Shown in pieces: positions 1 to 11,565 of a stretch of 64,000 bases of DNA; the stretch's first letter is position 1; each line of letters starts with the position of its first letter. The stretch spans positions 4,941,168 to 5,005,167 of the forward strand of contig JACSVZ010000016.1 in NCBI GenBank assembly GCA_014706295.1. The letters are read 5' to 3'. Made by a program: the position numbers and the translations under genes. The DNA is from Lycocorax pyrrhopterus obiensis (taxonomy: Eukaryota > Chordata > Aves > Passeriformes > Paradisaeidae). The notes below the pieces were generated by a model. That model made no database searches. It was given only the letters and a program-made list of their open reading frames with translations, and was not told the origin of the DNA.

Positions 1-3000
1 GTGCAAAACATCAGTGTGCTGGGGCTTGTCCTCCTGCAAGGCCACAGCTGTGTGGTGACATGTGCTGGCTCATCAGCACCCAAGGGCATCGTTCGCAGAG
101 GATGAAATACCAGGATTACTTGGTAGGAGGGTGCTGGGTGTGTGCAGTTGGGGAAAGGCCTGCACTGATAATGACAAACAAAAACGCTCACTTCCAAACT
201 TTCTCTCACCAAAAATCAGGCCGTAATAAGCACTTGTCAGCAGAAGAGGAAAAAGTGTTTCAACACCAGCTCTCAGGCGAGTGAGAAGAGAGCAGAGCAG
301 CAGCAGGAGATGTGTCATCTCATTGTTTCTCACAGGCTCTCTGCCCTACAGTTAGGAATTTTTCCAAATCACCCTTCCAGGATGAAATCTCCCCCACCAG
401 GGGCTGTTCTCCTGATCTTTAATGTGTTTTCATTGCTGAAAGAAAAGAATGTATCTACTACCAAATTTGCTGCTGACTTCTGGCAGGGCTCAGCTAGGTT
501 CTCTTGGCCTGAAAACATACTGAATTAATTTGGGCTGAGCAAATATAGACAGTAAAACATACTTATAACACAAGAGCTTATTCTCTATTATTTTACATAA
601 CAGAAAACTCTGCCACTTGAAGACACCTCCCTTCCCTGGGGAGGTTTTACAAACAGCCCAAAGCATGGGAACTGTCCAGGTCAAACACAGGCCCTTTAAT
701 CCCATCAGAAATACATAAACACAGACTTGCCCATCACATAATCCAGCCTCCTCCACCCAGTGGCATGAGGTGAGCAGCTTTTATCAGTGCCAGATTCATT
801 ATCTTTTCTCCAGAGGATACTGGAGAAGCACCAGTCCACCCAGTGTCTCCCAGCACACTGAAGAATGCCCTGCAGAGCTGAGTGGAGATGCTTATTGACA
901 CCAGAGCCTATTCCTGCAGCACTGCTCGCCTCTCCCAGCCCTCTCCCCACCCACCGGCTCACACGGCTCCTGTTCCACCCACCCCAGTACAGACACAAGC
1001 CTTGCTCATTCCTCTCAGGCAGGAGAACACGGGGCAGTGGATTCCCATGGAGCTGGAAAATGTAGGAGCAGGAGCTTGGCATGAGACCAGACAGGTAGAA
1101 AAGAGGATGAGGAGATGCACTGAAGCCAACAGAGAGAGGCTGAAATGAAAAGACTGTGAAAATGCAGGATGGACACGCTTGGGCCGAGAGCAGGAGTAAG
1201 AGCAGAAAAACATGAGACAGAAACCTATAAACCAAAGGAAGAAGTTGCCAAGACCATGACAAGCCTTTTCTGCTGCACCAGGCAGCTCTGATGGGCTCGC
1301 CTCTCTGGAACCACCACACTGAGCACAGGGTTGTAATATCACAGAAAGAAAGAGCAAACTGCAATAAAATGATTTAAACAAAGGGTTAACCAGCATCACT
1401 CTGTCTGAGCAGCACATTCCTCTGGCAGTAATCTCTTCTATTTTTAAGAGATTAAAAACTAAGAGCAGCAGCATCTGGCCTCTAATTTGCAGAAATAACA
1501 AATCAAATGCCCCAAAATTAGTAATTTGGTAGATTAAATTATCAAAGCCTACTCTTTTGGTGTCCACATCTGATAGCGCTTTGATCTTGTTTATATCTTA
1601 GAAATTGTTTCATGGACTAACTTTGTTGATTATCTTCAAACTGGGACAGGTTTTATTCCATCAGCAACTCCGTTGCCTTCTGAGCAGCAGCCCGCTCTTT
1701 AAAGTGCAAATTAAGAACCAGGGAAGAGAAGAAAGGATGGAGCTGTTTGAAGGAGCTGCTGGATGTCAACAGAGGTCAGTGCTTTGGTTTCATTTCTTAA
1801 CTACATATGTACAAATGACCTGACAGCTGTCACCAAGAGAGGAGGAACAGCCAACTACAGTATCTCAGCATCCCGAGCAGTGGATGATGGGTCTGGCCAT
1901 ACCAGCCCCAGCCACTTGGGACAGTTTTGTGGAAGAGATGATGGAGGCCACAGGAGATTCCCTCCTGGAAAGCCTACACCAGAGGGATCTCCCAGTGAGC
2001 TAGAGGAGAAGGCAGCCTACTCTTTTGCTAAAAAACGTAATAGCACATGTAACTGGGGAAACACTAAGCAGAACAGAGCTTATAAAAGTGCATTCAGATA
2101 CCAAATGAGCTGGCCACAACCCAAATGCAGGGAAAGGCGGATGATTCCACTTCCAACTCTTCTGGGTGCAGAAGAGGCTCAGAGAGGCAGCTATGAGCTG
2201 GTGACTGCTGCAGCTGGCTCTGTGTCCTTGGGAGCTGCCGCTGCCCAGACTCACTGTGGCTCATCCTGCAGGAGATGCTAACTCAGGGAACTCCTCAGGG
2301 CTCTCTCCAGCTGCACAAGGCTGCAGGTGGTCTGCCCTGGAGCCCAGCCCTGCTGCACCACAGTGACCGCGGGGCTGCTGCTGGTGCCCAGCTCTGCAGG
2401 GCAGGGCCAGGAGGTGCCAGAGCTCAGCCACCTCCCAGAAAGAGAAATGGTCTAAATTAATGTGCTCTGGGACGAGCTGCCAGTGTTAGTGTGGCTTTTG
2501 AACTAGCCCCAATGCCACAGAGAGATTATATCTTTATTTTAACAAGATTATTATGGTTTCCTAGGCAATCCAATGCATACAAACAATGGAGCTAACAAAA
2601 CACTGGATAAAGACATATCACTTCAATTCCCACATACTGCAAAATATTACTTGCCCTGGGGGAACTCACTGGGGAGGATGAGAACACTTCAAGAAACTTA
2701 ACCCTGAAGAAATGAGCTGGAAACTTCAAATCTGACCAGTGTGAACATGTTAGAAACTGTACAGCTGGCATAGAATCTCCAGCAATAACGAGTAAGATGC
2801 TTTACCCCTGAGCCAAGGTTTTGCCTAAATCATGTGAAAACTTTTTATAGACATAAAAAGAGAAAATTTACATATGCACACCTCTATCTTAAGAAGCAAG
2901 ATTCTGCATCTGGGGGCCTGCTATATGATCTTTAAAGAAGCCCAACAATAATTTTATTGTTAGTCTTTGTGTTACAGTGCTTCCACTCAGCAATAGCTAG

Positions 3001-4540
3001 AGTCAACTTCAAATTATTAATCAAATAAACATGCACAGAGATCCCAGGGGCACAATGCCAAAAGCCAGCAGGCAGTTCAGTAAAAGAGTGTGAATTCATC
3101 CGGAGCTGAAATTCAAATGAGGGTTACTCTTTCACAAAACCCAAACAGTTCCTCCATCCCAGACTTTGCATGAACTGATTGAGTTAAAAATACATGACTT
3201 TTATGCCTCTGTGCTTGACACTCCATGTCCTCTACTAAGTCAGTGCTCCTCAGCCAGTGTTCCCAGGAAGGATTCACAAACCAACATCGCAGCCCATTAA
3301 AGCAACCCTTTTTCTGCTCAAAGGGGTTTCCTCCTCTGCAACGGAACCAGCAAAACATGGTTTGCATCACTCAACAAGCTGCTTCTGCAGAAATACTCAA
3401 GAATACTCTCAGTTTTGTTATTAATCATCCCTCATCTATGGAAAACTTTGGTCCCACCAAAAACTTAAGAAACACATAATCAGCTGAGTCACACCTTGAG
3501 ACATTCTCATCTGATAAAAGATTGCAAACACACAGTTGCAAACAAAACCAAGTAGCTTCTCTTCCATAGAAGTGAAATCTGCCAGACCCATGAAGAAAAT
3601 TGTCCAACTCAGTCTGACTTGGGGGATTCAGCTCTGCCTTACCAGCTCCACCTGAGCACCTCCTGCTCCTCCTGAAGACCAGTGACACCAGGGCACAGTG
3701 TCACCTGACTCATGCTGTACACCAAAGCTTCACACTGTAGTACAACATAACAAGTCAACAAGGCAGAAAAATGAGCAAATAGCTTCTTGGGGCTTTGATG
3801 GGGTCCATTCAATGCACTCATTCTCCTGAGTCCTGCCATCTGGTACAGGAGCTAACCACAAGCTGCTGATAAAGAATTTACATTGCTTTGGTACAGCACA
3901 TTGCTCATCACTTTAATAGCTCCACTCCTTTTCTTAATAAACCTCAGGAGACATCTTCTGCATTCCTGAACTCACCTAATCCATGGGGCGCCACTCAGAA
4001 CAATGCCTTTGTTTCCTCAGAAGTTGATGGCAGTAATAAATTGCATTTCCACAGATGAAATCAATGCATCACAGAAATGTTGCAATGCTGCTTAGAGCAG
4101 AAAAACTTCAAAGAACACCGGTTCATGTAAGCCAAACCCCACAGGGCCCAGGAGCTGTTGGAAAGGAGAAGCACCGTTTCCCTGATAAACAGGCTTGCCT
4201 CCATGTATCTCCTTCATGTAGAAACTGATACGGTAAAAGTTGGAGATCCTGTGACATATTTTATAACGAGCAAGGATCTCTTGGATCAGGCTTGCAGCCA
4301 GTCCCCCCTGCTGTACTGATTGCATGGGTTTGAATGCTCAAGGCTGTGCAGGAACTGGAACCATTACAGATACTATACTTGCCTCCAAAGCCATTATAGG
4401 AAGGTCTCTCAGAGCATTAATTATGCTTACCCTGCCACAGAACTCCCTTAGACTCAGCCTGTCTCATGGACTAATCTGGACTCTAGAAAGTACGGCATCT
4501 GATGATGATGTTAGCAACAACATATGTGTCCCTACTTTGC
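1..4540 (-). other. GPC1 intron 2, segment with no supported gene
   Basis: Ordinary AT-leaning intronic DNA. The longest open frames (705-1364 minus and 1763-2281 plus) have no recognisable domain, no matching splice sites and no CpG rise. A small AT-rich inverted repeat lies at 2944-2961 (aacaata / tattgtt). Confidence 0.6.
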
Positions 4541-4745
4541 AGAATCACAGAATATGCTGAGTTGGGACCCACAAGGATCATCGAGTCCAGCTCCTGGCCC
4601 TGCACAGGACATGCCAAGAGAACATCATGTGCCCAGAAGTATTGTCCAAATGCTTCTTGAACTCCGTCAGGCTTGGTGCTGTGACCACTGCCCTGGGGAG
4701 CCTGTTCCAGTGCCCAACCACCCTCTGGGTGTGGTACTTCCACAG
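4541..4745 (-). mobile_element. CR1 LINE fragment, 3' end, 5'-truncated
   Basis: CR1 is the dominant non-LTR retrotransposon of birds. On the minus strand the sequence ends with the octamer-like tail (attctgtgattctg), preceded by the CR1 3' UTR-like segment (gactcgatgatccttgtggg). Upstream of that is the C-terminus of the CR1 ORF2 reverse transcriptase, readable as a VVGHWNRLP stretch followed by APSLTEFKKHLD. Frames are degraded. Similarity fades above about 4745, so only the last 200 bp or so is present, the usual outcome of incomplete reverse transcription. Confidence 0.88.
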
Positions 4746-4947
4746 CTGGACAGACCCTGAGTCCAGAAGTGCCTGTGGGCCACACAGGCTGACCAAGGTT
4801 TTTTCATGTCAGAGACAGCTAAGTTTCATCAGCTGCATCACAAGAAGCACCATAACTTGTGTTTTGGTAGTACATATCTTCCAGAAGGGTTTATGAAAAA
4901 TAGACTCCATTGCTCCTCTCAGAAATATGTTCCAGCAGTTAATCTTC

Positions 4948-5000
4948 CTGGGTGCTAAAACACACGCCTTAGTTTACATCAAACTGATTTTAGCACCCAG
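4948..5000. repeat. Hairpin with perfect 13-bp outer arms and inner stem
   Basis: Arms ctgggtgctaaaa (4948-4960) and ttttagcacccag (4988-5000) are exact reverse complements. Inside, ttagttt (4969-4975) pairs with aaactga (4981-4987) with one wobble, around a 5-nt loop. The only unpaired part of the stem is an 8-nt bulge on the left arm, giving about 20 paired bases in 53 nt. Confidence 0.7.
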
Positions 5001-5640
5001 CCTGCCTGCTAGCAAACTGCGAGTGTAACACAAGCAGGAGCCTTGGAGAGTGGAACCTCCCAACCAAGCTCATTGAAACACACCGGATAGGAGCAGCTCC
5101 AGTGGCAAAATGCTTGCCCAGGAGTTTAGCAAGAAGCATGGAGTTTCTTCCCTCTCTTTAGGGTACAGTGGAATATTTCAGACATCAGTGGCAGAGGCGA
5201 GGGTCACAGCTGTAACTCTGAAGCAATCCTGTCTGAAGCACTTGGGCATCCAGAAGGAACTGGGGGAAGGCATGTTTTTGCACAGGTACCCACATCATTC
5301 CTCTCATGCATGGACGAGCTCGTTTTAAAACATACCAATCCTACAAAAATATCAGTGATTCTGTGATTTCTGTCTGTCTTTCACATGAACTTTTGCCACC
5401 AGGATCTTCAGGGTCAAGGACTGACTCCTCATCCCCTATTTATACAGCACCCACTGACTCGGAACTGAAGCTTCCAAAGGTGCTGTATCTGTACCTCTGG
5501 CAAGGCATTTCTTCAGTCCTGTTGGTCCAGAGTCTCTCAGCAACAAAGTGACTATTTACTCAACTGTATTTATTTTCTTTCAAAGGATATTTATTAATTA
5601 TTTTTTTTTAACGACCATGTGCTTGTCGTGTTTTTTTGGG

Positions 5641-5694
5641 AAATGGTGCCAAGACATTAAAAAAACACCAAACCCTCAGCAAATGGTGCCAAGA
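5641..5694. repeat. Direct repeat of 14 bp, 40-bp period
   Basis: aaatggtgccaaga occurs at 5641-5654 and again at 5681-5694, separated by an A-rich spacer. Confidence 0.7.
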
Positions 5695-6740
5695 AATGCA
5701 GAAATGTATTTCTTCACCCTACACCTCTTCAACAGCTCTCTGCCCTCCCAAACAAGCTCCTGTTCTCTCTAAGCCCCGAGAGCACTGGTGCCCATGGTCA
5801 TTACAGAAGTATTCATGGTGCCTGCCACAGCTGATGACAGCTCTATAATCGTGGTGCAATTGGATATGCTGCCATGCCTAAGTCAGCTGGTTTGTGTTGG
5901 AGGTTTCAGCGTGGCATGCCTTCGAACTGATGTAATTCTCCATGTTTCGTCTGAAAAGTGTGGCTTTTTGGCAAGTCCCTCTGGAGCCCAATGAAAGAAA
6001 CCTATATTTTCCAGGCCCTCCTTGGCCGCAGTGATAGTTGGTGGTAGGCTGACACATGTAATTCCGAATCTCTGCTCATCCCTGGGCAGCTTGCAGAGCG
6101 CTTGCCCACAGAAAGACAGCCGTCAGCTGAAACCGACCCAAATTCCTGCCCGACTCTAAAAAAAGAGATTCAGACATTCAGAAGCAACAGAGATCTGCCA
6201 ACCCAAACTGAGTCCCTCCAAGAAATTAACTCCCATTTGTTTATTACTGAGTATTTGCCACCTCTAAGTACCATGAATAGCTGGAACATATTCCAACTGG
6301 GGAAGCTGCCAGGGGCTGTTTTCCCAAAAAGGCCGACGCACATATTCCGGTCTCGCTGATGCCACTCCTTCCAATCTGTGCCCTCTTCTATCAAACCAAA
6401 CCCCTCAAACATTATCAGACTTTTCTGTTTGCAGCTGCTGATGGCACACTGGGCTCACCCTGCCTGGCTCCGGGCCACCCTCCTTCAGGACTGGGTGTTC
6501 ATCAGTGCTGTTCTGCCAGCAGGCATGGACAGAAGTGAACACTCTTTCCCTTCTCCCCAGCAAAAAGGTACAGGACCCACTGCATTAACTTGGATTTTAA
6601 CTGGCTGTGCCCAGCACTGTGCTCACTGGGAGCAGCAGAGGCAAGTTCCTAAGTTCTACTTGTCCTCTCCAAAGGATAAAGAAGTGGTGCTGCTTCCAGA
6701 AGGCTCCAGAGCCTGGGACATGGAGAGTATCACGACAGTA

Positions 6741-6760
6741 CATGACTATACATGACTATA
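6741..6760. repeat. Tandem decamer, two copies
   Basis: catgactata is repeated twice head to tail, a likely replication slippage product. Confidence 0.8.
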
Positions 6761-7652
6761 AGAGTATGACACAGCAGTGATTTTCTATTTAGGGGGAAAA
6801 TGGGCTCCTATACAACATTTGTACACTCCAGAAACAGTGGCTAACTTGAATAGAAAATAGAAAATGGAAAATAAAGGGCTGTTCCCTTTTGAAACCTCAT
6901 AAATGACAGTAAATCAAAATAAGAACATCCTTGTCTCCTCTCACTGTGGGCAGGTCTGAACAAAATAGTACGATTCTCTGCAATTAATTGCAAGTGTATC
7001 CAAAACAACCAATCAACCATTTTCATCTGTTACCTGTGTGTGTTTCTGTCAAGGGAAATGTAAATTTAGAGCTGATGAAAATAACTTCTGATGACTGGGC
7101 AACAGTGCTGGAAATTATTCATTCCTTTACCCTACTTTTTAAAGGTACCTTTCTTTATTCCATTTTAACATTCAGCTACAAAACATTGGATAAGTCATGG
7201 AAATTGCCACCTTACTGATATGGCATTAGTAGCAATCAGCTCATACATCACATAGACTTGGCTCTTTCTTACTAGGTCACTACTACAGAAAGACAGTTTC
7301 AGAAGGAAAGTAGTGGACTAACCTGCACAAAAAAAGCTTTTTGAGGGCTGACTTTAGGACCCAGCAAACAAAAGCAGAGATAGCAGCAGCTAAAGGCAGA
7401 CAGCAAACTTCCTGTGTATCTTTTTTCCTTCAGGCAGATCACTGAATATACAATATACAACCCTATATTGGAGACACTCCAAAATCCTGGCTACCAACAC
7501 CACAAAAGCTTCCCAAGCACTCCCCTTTCATACTGACTCACGCTGCCTTTCACAACCTAGCAAATACACAAAGTTAAAAAAGAGCAACTGAAAGTGACCT
7601 TTAAAATAGCAAAATGTTAATTTCAGCTATTGTTTTATGTATCTTCAGTAAT

Positions 7653-7801
7653 TTATCCCCGACCTGGCACAGGTTCCGCGGGCTCTCCAGCCTGCCTGGC
7701 TGTGACTGTGCATGTGTAATGCGTGCTCAGCTCCCGCAGCGCCCGCAGCACGTCCCGCTGCTGCCACGGCTCCTCCTTGACCCGCTTCCCCAGAACACAA
7801 C
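7653..7801 (-). CDS. Possible minus-strand terminal exon in a CpG-dense patch
   Basis: On the minus strand an acceptor-like aaagcatcag precedes an open frame of 48 codons ending in TAA at 7655-7653. It includes VLGKRVKEEPWQQRDVLRAL, with GC-rich third positions. About 11 CpGs lie within 7660-7795. The entry phase (two bases, GT) would match the phase of GPC1 exon 2 (one base, A), but that match is expected one time in three, and the peptide does not resemble the known glypican exon 3. The plus strand is also open here. Treat as a weak candidate. Confidence 0.18.
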
Positions 7802-10697
7802 CTGATGCTTTTGACAGGCCTGCCTTACCTGTCTATGCAAAGCAGAAACTGGAGAGCCAGGAATAAAAGGCGCTTGGTGAAGGGGAAAAAACAGAATGAC
7901 TGAGAATGTACCCAGACATCCCTTACATGCAAAGGTGCAAGTGTAGTTTGGCCAAGGGGAGTCCTCTGGCAGGAGGGCGGCGGTGAAATTACAGTCCTGG
8001 TGCTGGCCTTGCTGGTAATGTTCAGTGAGGTTTGTGCACACACAGAAAGATTTGGCCATGTCAATAACTGAGTCATATCTCCCCATGTAGTATACGCTTT
8101 TCATGTTGTTTCTTCTTTTTCAAACTTGATAAATAGCATGCTGCTTGGTTTACTATATACATGCACAAAGATACAAAGAGATAAGTAACCAAAGTATTTG
8201 GGCTTTAAGAGCCAGGAATTGGGGCTGGTTACATACATAATGCATATGGTACATACAAAGCCATGACTAAAGCATTGTGGTAACCTTTGGAGGAGCCTCC
8301 AGGTGATGATGAATAATTAAGGGACTTGCTAAGCCTAAAGCTACTGAGAAAAAGCAATTAGAGTAAAACCAAACCAAAACAAACCCCTATTATACTTAAA
8401 TCTAGTTCTAGACACCTGTTGTGGGGGATTTATAAAATAACCCTTAAAGCAAGTGATTCACGAGCCACAGGCAAGTGACAGGTCAGAAACAGAACCCAGC
8501 AAGCTGATGTGGAGCCTGGCAGTGTGCTGGGAGCCTCACACGAAGCACCCGTCCTGCTACCCTGACACACCCTCTGCGCGCCTTAAAAATGGTATGACTC
8601 AAAAATCAAACCACAAAAACATGTTTCATAAGAAATAATGTGTGATGGCAAGTTGCCTACAGCAACATTTAGTACTTTTTCTTCTGTCAGCAGGAAATCT
8701 GGAATTTTTTCCCTTGCCAGATGAACACTGTCCACACTGAACACCAAGGGCACACAGGGCTGCACAGTAGGGAATAACACTTCTTGGTTGCTTTCATTAA
8801 AATGACTTATTTTTCACGGTATTTAATATAATTCAGCTTGTGCATCAGACTTCTCTTCGGAACTCATTCCCTGTACCCAGTTGAGAAAACTAATTCTATC
8901 TAAGCATTTAAAAGAGCTTCCTGGGAGTCTAACAGATGAGCAGTGAGTCTAAACCTCAGGAACACTTCTGTGCACGCAAATCTTCCTATGCCGACTCAGA
9001 TCTTTCAATTTTTCAGAAATATTCTGGGATTTGAGCTTTTACTTAAGCCAACACTTTCCACTTTGAACCATTCAAAACAGTTTTTTATAATTAAACCCAA
9101 GTGATGCCACAGTGGGAACCACTTGGATGATGAGCTGCTGTACAAGTCAGTCTGTCGAGATGAATCAGTTTGTTATAGATCAACTCTGCATTCATGGCAG
9201 AACTCATTTAAGTTAACAGCAGATGACAGATACTTCCCTCAACACGACACGAGCTCTCCAGATAAGGTGATTTTTTACAGAAAAATCTGATTGCAGCACA
9301 GGAAAAAATGGTGAAGAAAAATGTTGAACCTGCCCTGAGAAATGAACAAACAAACCCCACATGTGAAGCACATGTGTACTCTGCTGAACACAGCCCAACT
9401 GTATTTGCACTGTGGACACTGCCTTACATACAGACAGCAGGAGGAAATATTCACCAAATCACAATGAACGTCCTTTATGCATGTCAAGAAAAGAAAGAAA
9501 TGCAACAGATATAGAAGAAAGTGTAACGTGGAATGAAATGAGTTAGCTACTCAGCATCTTCTGTGAAAAGGCAGACCACATTCACAGCTCGGGGTCTAAC
9601 TGAAAGCCCTTTAAAAGAAGTGCTCCTACTGACTTCAGTGGGATTTTGGATCACATCCAGCAGATCCCAAATGCTGTCCATTATCATACGATGAGCGTGA
9701 ATATACACCTTCATTAATACTCAACATGTCACCTTTTACAAACTTCATAAACAGACAAATAGTAGGAGAGTACAAAAAGAGGAGATATGCAAGAGAAACT
9801 GATGAAGGAAAAAATCAAGGTTAAAAAAAGGCAAACAACCAAATCATTAATGCTCTTGAGACTGATGATGTAATATGCTGATGGAGAGCACACCTCAGAG
9901 GCAGCTGGAAGCCTGAGCTGTGGCTTTAGGTTCCCACACCCTCAGACACTTAAATTCCATCACTGGCTTCCTGGTTTGCACGAAAACCTTATTCAGAAGT
10001 TTGGGTTCAGAGAAATAGGCAGAAAAATCACGGCTTGTTGCCCATTTATCCAAGCACATCCAGTTTGCTTTCCTTATGTTGTTTATATTTGTGTTCCTAC
10101 TCACTCTTTTGAGATCTCTGTTTCTGCTTCCCGATGAAGTGTGGCAAGGCAAACTGACACAACAACCATACGGGTGTCAGCCCGTTCCTAACTCTCAGAA
10201 CTTGCCTGTGCTTAGCTTGATTAGGAACTGGGGATGGGTTCTTACATTGTTTAAATTGTTTTTCCTTCTTTTTACTCAAAGTTTTCTCTGACACTGTAAA
10301 CAGTGTTTTAGGCAGGCAGGTAATTAAATGCTCATTAAAACAACTAATTAGTGCAGTACCCAAAGTAAGAGATTTTTATCCAGTGCCTTAAGGGCTGGGG
10401 TCTTCAGAGGGAAAAGAGTTGATTGGAACCAGAGAACTGACAGAGACCCAGGGCCTCTAACAGAGCCTCAAATGAAGCCTAAGCTGCAACCGATGTACCA
10501 GAATTATAACATCTTCTGTGGTCACCAGCAGATGTTATTGAACAACTTCAAAGCTAAACACTAAGTACAGAAGAAAATAAATATTCTTCTGTACCAAGAA
10601 AGAGATTAGCACATCCCAGCAAAGCCTGCAAAATAAATATCTAACTTCTAATTGTAGCTCTCAGCATTCTAATTACTTATTTGTCCCCCCTACACAG

Positions 10698-10901
10698 ACA
10701 TCCCCTCTGCTGGGAGCGCCGGCTGGGTCTGTGCTCACGGAGCTGCTGCACATGAAGTTGTACAATCTGGTGACAAGGGCCCTGATTACAGTCACAGCAC
10801 GAGAGCAGCGCTGCCGAGATGCTGCTGACAGAGCCCCTTCGGCTCACGTCACAGGCAGGCAGAAAGGGCAGGCTCACAAGCTTTTGATACTTCCAAATTG
10901 A
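10698..10901 (+). CDS. Possible coding exon in a CpG-dense patch
   Basis: A strong acceptor-like site (ttgtcccccctacacag) at 10697 is followed by a 67-codon open frame to TGA at 10899-10901. The frame includes LTELLHMKLYNLVTRALI and a basic Arg/Lys-rich continuation. About eight CpGs fall within 10705-10855, far above the surrounding intron, and a CRE-like tcacgtca lies near 10845. There is no good donor. The sequence lies about 335 bp upstream of the secreted-protein ORF at 11236 on the same strand. GC-rich DNA yields open frames easily, so this could equally be a regulatory CpG patch. Confidence 0.2.
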   Translation, partial: TSPLLGAPAGSVLTELLHMKLYNLVTRALITVTAREQRCRDAADRAPSAHVTGRQKGQAHKLLILPN

Positions 10902-11089
10902 AAAAGAATGCAGAGCTCTGCCCTCCGCTTAGAAGATGAGACTTACTTTGTCAAACAGTTTTCAACATCATTTGCAAATAAATGCTTTTATAAAACTGCA
11001 CAGACTGCATTTATGATCTAAAAATCAACAGATGCCTGTTAAGTTATTACAATGAAGAACTTGTTCGACGGGATTACATTCATTATTGT

Positions 11090-11116
11090 AAGTGATTTAC
11101 ATCCTATAAATCACTT
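11090..11116. repeat. Hairpin, perfect 10-bp arms
   Basis: aagtgattta (11090-11099) and taaatcactt (11107-11116) are exact reverse complements around a 7-nt spacer, about 120 bp upstream of the ATG of the secreted-protein candidate. Confidence 0.65.
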
Positions 11117-11235
11117 CTTTGGGGATTTACTTTAATTTTCCTTGGGCTGGCAGTGCTACTCATTCTGTTCCTGCTATTTTGGAGATGAAAGTTTGGAACA
11201 TCTCACATATGTAGAATGAATAAATATTACAAGAC

Positions 11236-11565
11236 ATGCTGAGGAAAGCTGTCCTGTTTGTCTTTTTAGCCTTTCCTTTGGCTAAAGGAAATTCTGAGCT
11301 TCTTGTACCATCTGTGTCCGTACCCACATACACTCACCACACTGAACCCTCTTCATGCAATTCCAGCCTCAGAGCCAGCTCTCCCGGCTGGCTGCAGCTC
11401 GGCAGATCTCTGTGGATCGTGGCTGATTCCAGGCAAGTGAGAATCTTGCCTTATCCTAGGAATGATTTCTGTAACTTTATTCAGATGGTGCAACACTGGA
11501 AGATGAATCACAATGACCTGCAAAGAATCTACTACTACGTCAATGGAGGAGACAAGACACACTGA
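11236..11565 (+). CDS. Candidate small secreted protein, loosely otospiralin-like
   Basis: An uninterrupted ATG-to-TGA frame of 109 codons. The first 18 residues form a textbook signal peptide: basic n-region (MLRK), hydrophobic core (AVLFVFLAFPLA), then a plausible cleavage near AKG/NS. The middle is Ser/Thr/Pro-rich with an NSS N-glycosylation sequon. The last third (LPYPRNDFCNFIQMVQHW, then a YYYVN end) recalls the conserved otospiralin segment, which has a PY..P patch followed by SDFWNYVQ. Otospiralin is a small secreted inner-ear protein, and its gene OTOS is a close neighbour of GPC1 in mammals. Against this: otospiralin normally continues with a longer C-terminal segment absent here, the similarity is short and from memory, and the ORF sits within GPC1 intron 2 rather than 5' of GPC1. 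An acceptor-like tatcctag at 11459 suggests the last part may be a separate exon. It may be a diverged relic, a real gene, or chance. Confidence 0.33.
   Translation: MLRKAVLFVFLAFPLAKGNSELLVPSVSVPTYTHHTEPSSCNSSLRASSPGWLQLGRSLWIVADSRQVRILPYPRNDFCNFIQMVQHWKMNHNDLQRIYYYVNGGDKTH

Larger units (their letters stand above)
5001..10697 (-). other. GPC1 intron 2, segment with one CpG-dense patch
   Basis: Apart from the 7653-7801 candidate and the short repeats listed separately, nothing gene-like is supported. The frame at 6102-6359 plus is hydrophilic with an intact ATG and stop, but lacks splice or family support. Confidence 0.55.

Noticed and set aside
705..1364. 219-codon minus-strand open frame
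   Set aside because: Cys/Leu/Ser-rich chance composition, no domain, no splice support, and overlapping open frames on the other strand.
1763..2281. 172-codon plus-strand open frame
   Set aside because: Hydrophilic and intact, but no family, splice or CpG support; end-to-end ORFs of this size are expected in 64 kb.
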